Of a stretch of DNA of 64,000 nucleotides, positions 25,774 through 34,327 are shown in pieces. Source of the stretch: Pseudozobellia thermophila (GTDB taxonomy: Bacteria; Bacteroidota; Bacteroidia; Flavobacteriales; Flavobacteriaceae); assembly GCF_900141855.1 (NCBI RefSeq), contig NZ_FQYU01000001.1, forward strand, positions 717,402-781,401. Reading direction: 5' to 3'. How positions within the stretch are numbered: position 1 is the first letter of the stretch; each line of letters opens with the position of its first letter. Made by a program: the position numbers and the translations under genes. The notes beneath the pieces are model-generated. The model saw nothing but the letters and a program-made list of their open reading frames with translations, ran no database searches and had not been told where the DNA came from.

Positions 25774-27535
25774 GGAGCAGTGAATTTATTTGGTTTGTTA
25801 TGGCTGTTACGTCAATGTTTGCTTGCTGTTGAAGTTCGCCTATCGAGCCGTGTTCAAAAATACGGTCTTCGATACCTAGGACGGTAACTTTGTTACTACT
25901 TTCTATTTCATTGGCAAATTCTAGGATGGCCGATCCAAAACCCCCGAGGCGACAACCGTCCTCAATGGTAAGGATATGGCGGTACTTTTTGAAGATTTCC
26001 CCCAGTCTGGCCTTGTCCAAAGGTTTTACGAAGCGCATGTTATAGTGTCCTATTTTCGATGTTTGTCCGTATTGGTCAAGGGCATCGCTCACAAGATTGC
26101 CTATATGACCGATCGAAAGTACTGCAATTTCCGTGCCTTCTTTTAACGCTACCGAACTTCCGATGGCTATTTTTTCGAAAGGGGTTTTCCAAGTTTTCTG
26201 TACGCCCCTTCCCCGGGGGTAGCGAATGGCAATGGGATGTGGCAGGCCCAATTGGGCGGTGTACATCATATTGCGCAGTTCGGTTTCGTTCATCGGTGCA
26301 AAAATAATGAGGTTTGGGATGCATCGTAAATAGGCCATATCGTAAATTCCGTGATGGGTGGCCCCGTCCTCGCCTACCAGGCCCGCGCGGTCGAGGCAGA
26401 AAACGATCGGCAGGTTTTGAAGGGCTACATCGTGAATGACCTGGTCGTAGGCCCTTTGCAGAAAGGTCGAATAGATATTACAAAAAACGACCAGGCCTTC
26501 GGTAGCCATACCGGCCGATAGGGTTACGGCATGTTGCTCGGCGATGCCCACGTCGAAAGCCCTTTCGGGCAACTGCTCCATCATGTACTTTAACGAACTT
26601 CCCGTGGGCATGGCCGGGGTGATGCCAATGATTTTGGGGTTGTCCTTGGCCAGCTCTACAAGGGTATGCCCAAAAACATCCTGGTATTTGGCGGGTTGGT
26701 CGATGCCCGTCCTTTGATGCCGTTCGCCCGTTAGTTTGTCGAACCTTCCCGGGGCGTGGTAGGTTACTTGGTCTTCCTCGGCTTTTTTTAGCCCCTTTCC
26801 CTTGGTCGTGATGACATGCAGCAATTTGGGGCCTTCTACGGTTTTTAAGCGTTCAAATTCTTCGACGAGGGCCTTGATGTCATGGCCGTCAACCGGTCCC
26901 GAGTACTTAAAATTCAGGCATTCGAAAATATTTTCGTCCTTGGCCGTGCCTTTTTTTACGTTGGTAAGGTATTTCTTTAAGGCCCCTACGCTTGGGTCTA
27001 TGCCAATGGCGTTGTCGTTAAGAACGATCAATAGGTTGGCATTCGTTACGCCCGCATGGTTCAAACCCTCGAAGGCCATGCCACTGGCTATCGAAGCATC
27101 TCCGATTACGGCTATGTGCTGTCTTTGGGTATTGCCATCCAATTGGGCGGCCAGGGCCATGCCCAAGGCGGCCGAAATGGAAGTTGAGCTATGCCCGGTA
27201 CCGAATGCGTCGTACTCGCTTTCCTTCCTTCTGGGGAAGCCGCTGATACCGCCCAATTGCCTGTTCGTTTCAAAAACCGATTTTCTGCCGGTCAGTATCT
27301 TATGGCCATAAGCTTGGTGGCCTACATCCCAAAGCAACTTATCGTTGGGCGTATCAAAGACATAGTGGAGGGCGATGGTCAGCTCCACCACTCCTAGACT
27401 GGCCCCAAGGTGCCCTTCTTTGGTCGAGACGATATCGATTATAAATTCCCTTAGTTCTTGGGCAAGGGCGGGCAGTTCGCCCAATTTTAATCGGCGAAGG
27501 TCCTTCGGAACCTCGATATGCTGCAGCTGGCTCAT
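25754..27535 (-). CDS. dxs: 1-deoxy-D-xylulose-5-phosphate synthase
   Basis: A 593-residue thiamine-diphosphate enzyme, first step of the MEP isoprenoid pathway (pyruvate plus glyceraldehyde 3-phosphate). Seen in order: LWDVGHQAYGHKILTGR, the ThDP motif GDASIASGMAFEGLNHAG...NDN, EQHAVTLSAGMATEG with the catalytic Glu, GATHHGIYDMAYLR, and the transketolase C domain. It is somewhat shorter than the usual 620-640, as is common in Bacteroidota. It feeds precursors for the polyprenyl synthase and carotenoid genes 22 kb away. It is divergent from the membrane ATPase with 48 bases between starts. Confidence 0.96.
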   Translation of the reverse strand: MSQLQHIEVPKDLRRLKLGELPALAQELREFIIDIVSTKEGHLGASLGVVELTIALHYVFDTPNDKLLWDVGHQAYGHKILTGRKSVFETNRQLGGISGFPRRKESEYDAFGTGHSSTSISAALGMALAAQLDGNTQRQHIAVIGDASIASGMAFEGLNHAGVTNANLLIVLNDNAIGIDPSVGALKKYLTNVKKGTAKDENIFECLNFKYSGPVDGHDIKALVEEFERLKTVEGPKLLHVITTKGKGLKKAEEDQVTYHAPGRFDKLTGERHQRTGIDQPAKYQDVFGHTLVELAKDNPKIIGITPAMPTGSSLKYMMEQLPERAFDVGIAEQHAVTLSAGMATEGLVVFCNIYSTFLQRAYDQVIHDVALQNLPIVFCLDRAGLVGEDGATHHGIYDMAYLRCIPNLIIFAPMNETELRNMMYTAQLGLPHPIAIRYPRGRGVQKTWKTPFEKIAIGSSVALKEGTEIAVLSIGHIGNLVSDALDQYGQTSKIGHYNMRFVKPLDKARLGEIFKKYRHILTIEDGCRLGGFGSAILEFANEIESSNKVTVLGIEDRIFEHGSIGELQQQANIDVTAITNQINSLLHVQPPH

Positions 27536-27583
27536 TCGTCTCGGTAAATGTACATTAAAACATTATTCGGCTTGCTTAAACAA

Positions 27584-28816
27584 ATGTCAAAATTAGTTTT
27601 TGAACCGGCTTTTACCTATCCTGAAAACCGATATTTCTCCGAAATGATCGAATTGCCGGGTGGTTTTGGCCAACTTTGGGCTTTTTATGGTATTTTAATA
27701 AGCGAAACCCTTCGATCCAAAACAATGGACCCATCCTATAAACTGACCAGAAGCGCTGTTTGGCAGCAATTGAAAAACGATTTGATCGGCAAGGATTCGC
27801 ATCGAGGGGTTTCGCTTACCTATTCTTGGTTGGCCAACCAATTCGGCCATATTTCACTGGGGGTTATACCGACCATGGTCGTATACGTGCTTTTGCGCAA
27901 TTATTCTTCGTACGAGGCCCCGGCAATATGGGCGGGTATTTTCGTTTCGATGGCATGGTTGCTTTTTGAGCTGTACAATTTTTTGGGCCCTCTGTTGATA
28001 AGGAGGCAAACGGGGTCCAAGCTTTTCTATAGGGGCTCCGGCAATAGATTCATCTTTTCCCCGCAGTGGCGGAACATAGCCTTCGACACCTTTACCGATT
28101 TGTGCTTTTTTTGGTTCGGGGCCTTGACCACGGCAGGGCTGATAGCATACGACGGGGTATCGCGTCTCTTGTCCGTTTTTGGGTTTACATGGGTGTTCGT
28201 AGTGGTTTTTTTCGTATTTGGATTTATGGTCTATGCCTCCCGGTATTGGTATATGGTAAAGATGTATCAAAACTATGCCTATTACCCGTACCAATTCAGG
28301 CTAAGCCAGTGGGACTATAATATGGATGGGGCGGACGTGGAAAGGGTCCTTGCCTATACCGACAAATGCAAGGACCAAAATGGCAACCACATGCTAATTT
28401 TCGGGGAAAAGGGCAGTGGAAAATCGAGTTTGGGGGTGGGGATCGCCAATGAAGTTTCAATAACCAGAAAGGCGGCCCTATATGTTACCGGGGTTAAATT
28501 GTACGGCATGTTTCTTGACCAGATCGGACCAAACAAGTTAAAGCGCTACTGGACATGGAAGCAGGCGGCCATTTTAGTGGTTGACGATATTAATCCGGGC
28601 CGGCCCATAAGGGAGGAACTGGTATCTCCCCAAAAGCTTCTTCAATTTATCGATTGCTATGGACAAGATCAAAAGGGAACGAATAGAAGCTTGCTCAAGA
28701 ACAAAAACGTGGTGTGGATTTTGGGTGACGACCAAATATCATCCCCTGGGGAATGGACGCAATTGTTGCAGGACTTAGGGGTGGAAGCCTCGAAAATCAC
28801 GTCTATCTTTCTCTGA
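27584..28816 (+). CDS. Unrecognised membrane protein fused to a P-loop ATPase domain
   Basis: A 410-residue protein that I cannot place in a named family. Residues 1-85 are soluble, about 88-106, 113-134, 170-190 and 198-218 look like four membrane helices, and the C-terminal third is a small AAA/DnaA-like P-loop domain: Walker A GEKGSGKSS at 274-282, Walker B AAILVVDDI at 328-336, and a sensor-1-like NVVWILGDD at 375-383. The Walker A spacing and the D-D pair suggest ATP binding, perhaps hydrolysis. It starts at MSKLVFEP (an ATG 12 codons upstream is possible) and is divergent from dxs. It converges with the PAS-LuxR gene with 10 bases between. Confidence 0.75.
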   Translation: MSKLVFEPAFTYPENRYFSEMIELPGGFGQLWAFYGILISETLRSKTMDPSYKLTRSAVWQQLKNDLIGKDSHRGVSLTYSWLANQFGHISLGVIPTMVVYVLLRNYSSYEAPAIWAGIFVSMAWLLFELYNFLGPLLIRRQTGSKLFYRGSGNRFIFSPQWRNIAFDTFTDLCFFWFGALTTAGLIAYDGVSRLLSVFGFTWVFVVVFFVFGFMVYASRYWYMVKMYQNYAYYPYQFRLSQWDYNMDGADVERVLAYTDKCKDQNGNHMLIFGEKGSGKSSLGVGIANEVSITRKAALYVTGVKLYGMFLDQIGPNKLKRYWTWKQAAILVVDDINPGRPIREELVSPQKLLQFIDCYGQDQKGTNRSLLKNKNVVWILGDDQISSPGEWTQLLQDLGVEASKITSIFL

Positions 28817-28826
28817 AACCCGCGGT

Positions 28827-29558
28827 TTACAAAAGAAAGTTCTCGTGGGCAAAACTTATTAAATGGGGCAGGCTTTTTACGTTGAAGCGCTTGTAAAGGG
28901 GCAGAATTCTTTTTTCGATTGCCGATTGCGAAACCTCAAGTTGATGGGCTATTTCCTTAAAGGCGTAGCCGTTGGCCGCCAGGGCCAGGGCCTCTTTTTC
29001 CTTTCTCGATATGGCAAAGTGTTTGAACAGTTCCTTGCTCAGTGTTTCCTCGAATTGCGATTTCTCGGGGCCATAGGCGGCATATTGCATTACCCTCCCC
29101 TTCTTTAAGGTCTTCAAAACCTGTGAGACGCCTATAATTTCGCTTATCATGCCTTTTTCGGCCTTGTGTACGCCCACCCGGGAAAAAAGCGGAATGTGCC
29201 TTCCGTCCTTGTGCACTTTTTCAAGTTCTATGGTAAAGCTGTACGCTTCCAAGTCTTCCGATTTTCCAAGAAGAAACTCAAGGGCCTTGTCGTTAAGCTC
29301 ATTCGAAAAGTCCAAAAAATGCTCGGTCGTAATGTTGACGATGGTCAACATATTTATCTCGGAATCCTTATAACCCAAGATTTCGTACCAACCTTGGGCA
29401 TACAACATTCTGTTTTCCTTGAACGAATAAATATAGACCGCTTGATCAGGAAACGAAGGAATGGTCTTCTTGTAGCCAAGGTAAACCTCGCTATCGGGAT
29501 CGATCGGTACGTCGGTAATCCTTGATTTTGAAAAACTACCGTAATTGTTAGGGGCCAT
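28827..29558 (-). CDS. PAS-LuxR-type transcriptional regulator
   Basis: A 243-residue regulator. A PAS fold covers about residues 35-150 (YIYSFKENRMLYAQGWYEILGYKDSEIN, then ELEKVHKDGRHIPLFSRVGV), and a LuxR-type helix-turn-helix fills about residues 180-243 (SRKEKEALALAANGYAFKEIAHQLEVSQSAIEKRI). No receiver domain or membrane segment is present, so it is a one-component soluble sensor. Bacteroidota have many of these with unknown ligands. The start ATG at 29558 gives a plausible N-terminus. It lies divergent from the acidic lipoprotein across 409 bases. Confidence 0.85.
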   Translation of the reverse strand: MAPNNYGSFSKSRITDVPIDPDSEVYLGYKKTIPSFPDQAVYIYSFKENRMLYAQGWYEILGYKDSEINMLTIVNITTEHFLDFSNELNDKALEFLLGKSEDLEAYSFTIELEKVHKDGRHIPLFSRVGVHKAEKGMISEIIGVSQVLKTLKKGRVMQYAAYGPEKSQFEETLSKELFKHFAISRKEKEALALAANGYAFKEIAHQLEVSQSAIEKRILPLYKRFNVKSLPHLISFAHENFLL

Positions 29559-29967
29559 AAGCTTGATACAACCTGCGATAAAACACAGTTGATTTGTTAG
29601 TAAGAGAAAACTACTTTCGTTTCAGAACGTTAAGCTAAGAAAAAAATAGCTTAAAAAGATGTTTTGCAAAACGCTATTGGGTTGAAAAGCAGGTTGAACG
29701 GTGTGTTTCAATGGTCTAAAATTAAGATTGCAAGAAGGTCATTTGAAATCGAATTGGGCTCCCGTACTTTTTGTCCTTATTGCATATTCCCTTTCCCCCA
29801 ACCGAAGTTGTACCAACTCCAAGTTGCCCGTAACGGTGTGGCATACGTCGGGCCTGTGGAAGGTGGTCAAAGGTCGGCTTGGGGGGCAATGACCGTGATG
29901 GGGCCAAGGCCAAGCCCTTTTCACTTGATTGAAACAAATAATAACCAATTATCAAAAAAGAAAAATT
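29559..29967. other. 409-bp intergenic region with inverted repeats and unexplained GC-rich block
   Basis: No gene is supported on either strand. A nested palindrome lies at 29645-29678: GTTTTGCAAAAC (29661-29672) inside AATAGC...GCTATT, possibly an operator for either neighbour. A GC-rich block at about 29770-29930 contains GGCTTGG and CCAAGCC arms and departs in composition from the AT-rich leaders around it. Short open frames cross it on both strands but none has a signal peptide, known motif or good start. It may be a repeat remnant or a structured RNA. Confidence 0.4.
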
Positions 29968-31164
29968 ATGAAAACGCTATCTAAATCACTTATATTTTTT
30001 GTTGCTCTGATCTTCATGTTGTTTTTGGCCTCCTGCGGTAAGGACGATGGTCCTGAAATAGAAAAGGAGGAAGTGGCCGAACAGCCCAAGGAGAAAGACG
30101 ACGGGCAGGAGGAGGAATCGGAACAGGAGGAGGAAGAAGAAGTTACGGCCGAGGAGTCGAATATGATCCTAGACAATGTGGTCATCAAGGGGGGTACGAG
30201 AATTGAAGGAGGAATGCCCGCCCCCAACGAAACCATAAACTTCGAGGCCCAAACCACGGGAGGAAGTGCCTTTGTTGAAGAGGGGTTCAATGTCGTCTTG
30301 ACCTCCGATATCGCCTTTGTGGGCGCCTACATCCAATTTAAGGCAGACGGTGCCCTGGTCTCCGATGCTTACTTCGATGTCGATTTGACTGAGAACGGTA
30401 GCTTCGAGGCGGCTTCCAAGGCGAAAGACCCCAGGGCAAAGGGCAGGAGCAAAGGAGCCAAAGGCCACTATTACGACCTCAACATCGGCTTTACTTCCCA
30501 GATCGCGGCAGAGAGTGAGTTTTGCTACCTCGTTGCCGTATACGATGACCAAGGAAACATTAGTGGGCCCAAGGAGGTATGCTTAAAAGTAAAGGACTGG
30601 GGCGGCTACGAAGAGCTGGTGGGCGAATGGCATTTTAGTAAATACGAAACCTATTTCTTGGATGGCCATATCGAAAGCGAATGGGTCGGTGTCGAGCAAT
30701 GCCATGAAGCTACCTTTACCTGTGAAAACGCCGGCACCTTTGATTATCGGAACTGTTTTTCTGTGACCTACCGCATCTTCGACCTTAGGGCTGACGGCAC
30801 CTTTACCCATACCTACAAGGATGCCGATATTGCCATGGATTATGAGCCTTCGCAGCAGAATTGCAGTCCAGTTTACAAAGACTGGAGTTTGGAGTATGTG
30901 ATTGAAGGGAAGTGGAGCTTTAATCCCGAAACAAAGGACATCATCTTTGTGGAATATGAACAACAGTATGTTGACGCCAGTGGAACATATGATTATTCCT
31001 TCCCTTTAGGGCAGGGCCAAGTCTATCCTTATGGCCCTATTTCGGTTAATCTTGATCAATTGACCGTTGGTTACGGAGCTGAAAATTTAGGGAAGGACCT
31101 TAATGGGGATGGGGTGGTCAACAATGACGACAGTGGCTTTTTAGGGGTCTTTGAGAAGCAATAG
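29968..31164 (+). CDS. Acidic lipoprotein with C-terminal EF-hand-like loop
   Basis: A 398-residue lipoprotein with lipobox LASC (Cys23). Residues 28-65 are a run of Glu, Asp and Gln acting as a spacer. Residues about 68-205 form a beta-rich domain containing IEGGMPAPNETINFEAQTTGG and a patch with Arg/Lys clusters. The second half (GGYEELVGEWHFSKYE onward) resembles lipocalin-like 'GEWHFS...' domains of Bacteroidota. Near the end DLNGDGVVNNDDSG has the spacing of an EF-hand/dockerin calcium loop. The overall family is not recognised. It is probably outer-membrane or surface exposed. Confidence 0.75.
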   Translation: MKTLSKSLIFFVALIFMLFLASCGKDDGPEIEKEEVAEQPKEKDDGQEEESEQEEEEEVTAEESNMILDNVVIKGGTRIEGGMPAPNETINFEAQTTGGSAFVEEGFNVVLTSDIAFVGAYIQFKADGALVSDAYFDVDLTENGSFEAASKAKDPRAKGRSKGAKGHYYDLNIGFTSQIAAESEFCYLVAVYDDQGNISGPKEVCLKVKDWGGYEELVGEWHFSKYETYFLDGHIESEWVGVEQCHEATFTCENAGTFDYRNCFSVTYRIFDLRADGTFTHTYKDADIAMDYEPSQQNCSPVYKDWSLEYVIEGKWSFNPETKDIIFVEYEQQYVDASGTYDYSFPLGQGQVYPYGPISVNLDQLTVGYGAENLGKDLNGDGVVNNDDSGFLGVFEKQ

Positions 31165-31368
31165 GGCCGTCTTTACCGTAGAATCAGGATAAGATCGCTG
31201 ATTATGTCATTATAAGGATGGCTAAAGGTTTTTAATTGGGGCCTTGACGATTTGGGGGAGTTGTCGGGGTCCCATATTTATGGTATCGAGTGTTATTGGT
31301 GTTTTTTTGTTTTCCTTCGTTTTTTAACCCGATGCCAAAGTGCTAATATTGCATATTGATTTTTTGAT

Positions 31369-31818
31369 ATGCTACAACCCTTCGACGATACCTATTTTAT
31401 GAGAAAGGCCTTGCAAGAGGCGGAAGCCGCATTTGAAAAGGGGGAGGTTCCCGTCGGTGCGGTCATTGTGGCGGGGAATAGGATAATTGCAAGGGCCCAT
31501 AACCTTACCGAACAACTGCACGATGTAACGGCCCATGCCGAAATGCAGGCCATAACGGCGGCGGCCAATTTTATCGGGGGCAAGTACTTGGTCAACTGTA
31601 CCCTATACGTGACGTTGGAGCCCTGTCAGATGTGCGCAGGGGCCTTGTATTGGAGCCAGATCTCGAAAGTAGTATACGCGGCCAGCGACCCGCAAAGGGG
31701 CTTTGGGGCCATGGGGGGCAGGCTGCACCCGAAAACAGAGGTTGAAAAGGGGGTCATGCAAAAGGAGGCGAGCGAGTTGTTGAAGCGCTTTTTTATTGAA
31801 AGAAGAAACCTGAACTAA
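31369..31818 (+). CDS. tadA: tRNA-specific adenosine deaminase
   Basis: A 149-residue zinc deaminase converting A34 of tRNA-Arg(ACG) to inosine. Zinc site: H56 and catalytic E58 in TAHAEMQAI, and C86/C89 in EPCQMCAGAL. The N-terminal GEVPVGAVIV and the C-terminal ELLKRFFIERR helix fit TadA more than guanine deaminase. Start at MLQPFDD. It converges on the cold-shock gene. Confidence 0.92.
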   Translation: MLQPFDDTYFMRKALQEAEAAFEKGEVPVGAVIVAGNRIIARAHNLTEQLHDVTAHAEMQAITAAANFIGGKYLVNCTLYVTLEPCQMCAGALYWSQISKVVYAASDPQRGFGAMGGRLHPKTEVEKGVMQKEASELLKRFFIERRNLN

Positions 31819-31844
31819 AAAAACCCCGCCAGAGGCAAGGGTTT
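31817..31844 (-). terminator. Probable terminator between tadA and csp
   Basis: On the minus strand AAACCC...GCC TCT GGC...GGGTTT forms an imperfect stem followed by a run of seven Ts, suited to ending the cold-shock transcript. It may also stop tadA weakly. Confidence 0.5.
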
Positions 31845-31867
31845 AAGAATCTTGAAAAGGGTTGTTT

Positions 31868-32062
31868 TTATCCCACTACTTGTATCTGTGCGGCGACCAG
31901 GCCTTTTCTTCCTTCTTCTTCAACATATTCTACCTTGTCGCCTTCGTTAAGTTCGATTCCGTTAAGAGCTGTTGCGTGTACGAAAATGTCCTTTCCCGTC
32001 TCGTCATTGGTAATGAACCCGTAACCTTTGGATCCATTAAAAAACTTTACTGTACCAGTCAT
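31868..32062 (-). CDS. Cold-shock-domain protein
   Basis: A 64-residue single cold-shock domain. RNP1 is KGYGFITN and RNP2 is DIFVHATAL, with the opening GTVKFFNGSKGYG. It binds single-stranded nucleic acid and melts RNA structure. The 5' leader is AT-rich and about 90 bases to the next gene, consistent with the long leaders of csp genes, but no defined thermosensor structure can be drawn with confidence. Confidence 0.94.
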   Translation of the reverse strand: MTGTVKFFNGSKGYGFITNDETGKDIFVHATALNGIELNEGDKVEYVEEEGRKGLVAAQIQVVG

Positions 32063-32154
32063 GCCAATAAAAATTAGTTGATAATAATTGTTTGTTCCTC
32101 TAAAATTAGGAAATTTTTAAATAGACCAGTTTAAAAAGTAAAGAATAATTAGGG

Positions 32155-32412
32155 TCAATTTTGCTGATTTTCAGTGTCTTTTGTCGGATCTTGCCTCATT
32201 TTTTTGATGTTTTCCTCGGTTAGCATATAGTCCTTTATTTTTTTTCCCTTACTGTAATGTATCAGAAATAAGGGCATGGCTACCAAGAAAATACCCACCG
32301 TGCCAAAGCCTATGCATTTGTTCGCCAAGGGGGGGTCTTCCCCTTGAATGCTAAATCCATAAACTATAGACGCGAATGAGGCGGCGACTATAAATAGGAT
32401 GAGGTATTTCAT
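32155..32412 (-). CDS. Small two-helix membrane protein of unknown function
   Basis: An 85-residue protein with two predicted membrane helices (about residues 1-20 and 35-52) joined by a short acidic loop (QGEDPPLANK), then a charged, Lys/Glu/Asn-rich cytoplasmic tail (KKIKDYMLTEENIKKMRQ). No family is recognised. It lies between the cold-shock gene and the CLC gene on the same strand, 63 bases downstream of neither obvious promoter. Coding is supported by the helix-tail layout and the start ATG at 32412. Confidence 0.7.
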   Translation of the reverse strand: MKYLILFIVAASFASIVYGFSIQGEDPPLANKCIGFGTVGIFLVAMPLFLIHYSKGKKIKDYMLTEENIKKMRQDPTKDTENQQN

Positions 32413-32475
32413 ATGACGTTTTGTTTTAATTTATAAATAGAAGATGTAGGTCGACACATGATGTCGCGGTATACA

Positions 32476-34260
32476 TCAGCCGGTAAAGTTAATCAACTGC
32501 CGGCGGTAGGCGGTCAACAATTTCGATTTCGAGATAAAACCGATGTATTTCCCGTTTTTGATAACCGGAAGGTTCCATGCACCACTGTCCTGAAATTTTT
32601 GCATTACCTCTTTCATGCTGTCCGTTTCATAAAAGATATGCTCGGGGGCATTGTGCATAAAGGTCTCGACCTTGGTACTGTCGTAAAGGGAGGTGTCGAA
32701 CATAAACTCCCTGATGTCGTCGAGCAAGACAATACCGACCAAAGCTTGTTTCTCGTTTACCACGGGAAAAATATTTCTTGTTGATTTGGCCACCGAACGG
32801 TGCAACATGTCCCCTAAAGTCATATCCGGACGCACCTTTTTAAAGTTGGTCTCCAAAACGTCGTCCAGGCGCATCAGGGTTAGTACCGATTGGTCTTTAT
32901 TGTGGGTCAGCAAGGCCCCGCTTTTGGCGAGTTCGCGGGTGTAGATGGTGTAGTCTAGGGCATTTCTTGCAATCAAATACGATATGGAAGCCGTTATCAT
33001 CAAGGGGACGAAGAGTTCGTATCCGCCCGTTATTTCGGCAATCAGGAAAATGGCGGTCAGGGGGGCGTGCAGTACCCCCGCGATAAGGCCTGCCATGCCG
33101 ATTAGGGTAAAGTTGCTTTCGGAAACGGCAAAACCGAGTCCGCTGTTGTTGATTACCTTGGCCATTACGTTGCCTAGGGCACTTCCCATTACCATGGTGG
33201 GTATGAATATGCCGCCCGCCCCGCCGGCGGCCAAGGTAGTGGTCATCGCCACCGCTTTGAAGATGGTAATGCCAAAAAGAAGGGCGATTACCACCCAGAT
33301 ATTCGACGTGTACGTGTCAAAGGGTGTTTTGCCCAGGGCCTTGATGTGGTCGCCGTGCAACAGGTTGTTGATAAAGCTGAAACCCTCGCCATAGAGGGGC
33401 GGAATAAAGTACAGCATGATCCCAATGGCCAGACCACCTACCAGTAACCTGTATTTTGGACTTTTGAGCGGTTCGAAGAGTTTTAGGATTTTGTAGTACA
33501 TTTTTGTAAAATAGATGGAGGCAAAGGCGGTCCCAACGCCTAAAACAATATAGAACAAAGTGTCCTTGACTTCGAAGTTTTGGGTGATGGTAAAGTTGAA
33601 GAGCACCTCGTTGCCCAGAAAAAAATAGGAGGTAAGGACACCGGAAATGCTTGCCAATAAAAGAGGGAGCATCGAAAGCATCGTAAAATCAAGGCTAAAG
33701 ACCTCTACCGCAAACACAATAGCGGCGATCGGCGATTGGAATATCGAAGCTATGGCCCCCGCAGAGGCACATGCGATCAGCAACGACCTGGTTTTGGGGT
33801 TGACATGTAGAAAACGCCCCAAATTGGAACTGATGGCGGCCCCCGAGGCAACGGCGGGCCCCAGCAGTCCGGTAGACCCCCCGAAACCAACGGTCAGGGG
33901 GGCGGCGATCAACTGGGTGTAGATATGTTTGGGCTCTATGATGCCCTTCTTTTTTGAAAGGGCGTACAATATGGCCGATACGGCATGGCCCAATTTTTCC
34001 TTATGGATAAACTTTACATATAAATATACCAAGGTAAGGCCTATAATGGGCAGGATAAAATAAAGGCCATAATTGGAAATCAGGACACCCCGTTCCAATG
34101 ATGACTCAATAAAATACACAATGTTCTTAAGGGTAACCGATGCGAGCCCCGCCAACAATCCCACCACAACGCTCATAATGTGCGTAAAGGTTTTGTTGGA
34201 GATATTTTTATATCGCCATTTTAAAAATTTGGTAGATATACGTGTTAATCGATTGGGCAT
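32476..34260 (-). CDS. CLC-family chloride channel-like protein with CBS pair
   Basis: A 594-residue CLC protein: membrane domain to about residue 440 and a CBS pair at the C-terminus (about 450-590, with MTLGDMLHRSVAKSTRNIFPVVNEKQALVGIV). The normal G-R-E-G-P gate motif reads GLLGP (131-135), so the external gating glutamate is Leu133. The internal proton glutamate position in FAVEVFSL is Val187, while the preceding Glu is kept. In CLC exchangers both glutamates are needed for proton coupling, and animal CLC channels also have Val at the internal site. Passive anion conduction is therefore predicted. Start at MPNRLTR. Confidence 0.88.
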   Translation of the reverse strand: MPNRLTRISTKFLKWRYKNISNKTFTHIMSVVVGLLAGLASVTLKNIVYFIESSLERGVLISNYGLYFILPIIGLTLVYLYVKFIHKEKLGHAVSAILYALSKKKGIIEPKHIYTQLIAAPLTVGFGGSTGLLGPAVASGAAISSNLGRFLHVNPKTRSLLIACASAGAIASIFQSPIAAIVFAVEVFSLDFTMLSMLPLLLASISGVLTSYFFLGNEVLFNFTITQNFEVKDTLFYIVLGVGTAFASIYFTKMYYKILKLFEPLKSPKYRLLVGGLAIGIMLYFIPPLYGEGFSFINNLLHGDHIKALGKTPFDTYTSNIWVVIALLFGITIFKAVAMTTTLAAGGAGGIFIPTMVMGSALGNVMAKVINNSGLGFAVSESNFTLIGMAGLIAGVLHAPLTAIFLIAEITGGYELFVPLMITASISYLIARNALDYTIYTRELAKSGALLTHNKDQSVLTLMRLDDVLETNFKKVRPDMTLGDMLHRSVAKSTRNIFPVVNEKQALVGIVLLDDIREFMFDTSLYDSTKVETFMHNAPEHIFYETDSMKEVMQKFQDSGAWNLPVIKNGKYIGFISKSKLLTAYRRQLINFTG

Positions 34261-34284
34261 CTAATGACAATCCTATTAATGGAA

Positions 34285-34327
34285 TTAAAAAAAGCCCTCT
34301 CGCCTTACCTATGGGTTAAGAGGGCTT
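34285..34327 (-). terminator. Terminator overlapping the aspS stop codon
   Basis: On the minus strand AAGCCCTCT and AGAGGGCTT arms enclose the loop, followed by a run of Ts. The aspS stop codon (34316-34318) lies inside the hairpin loop, next to the stem. Confidence 0.85.

Noticed and set aside
29664-29984. Possible small gene between the PAS-LuxR and lipoprotein genes
   Set aside because: It has no signal peptide, motif or good start, and runs into the lipoprotein start region.
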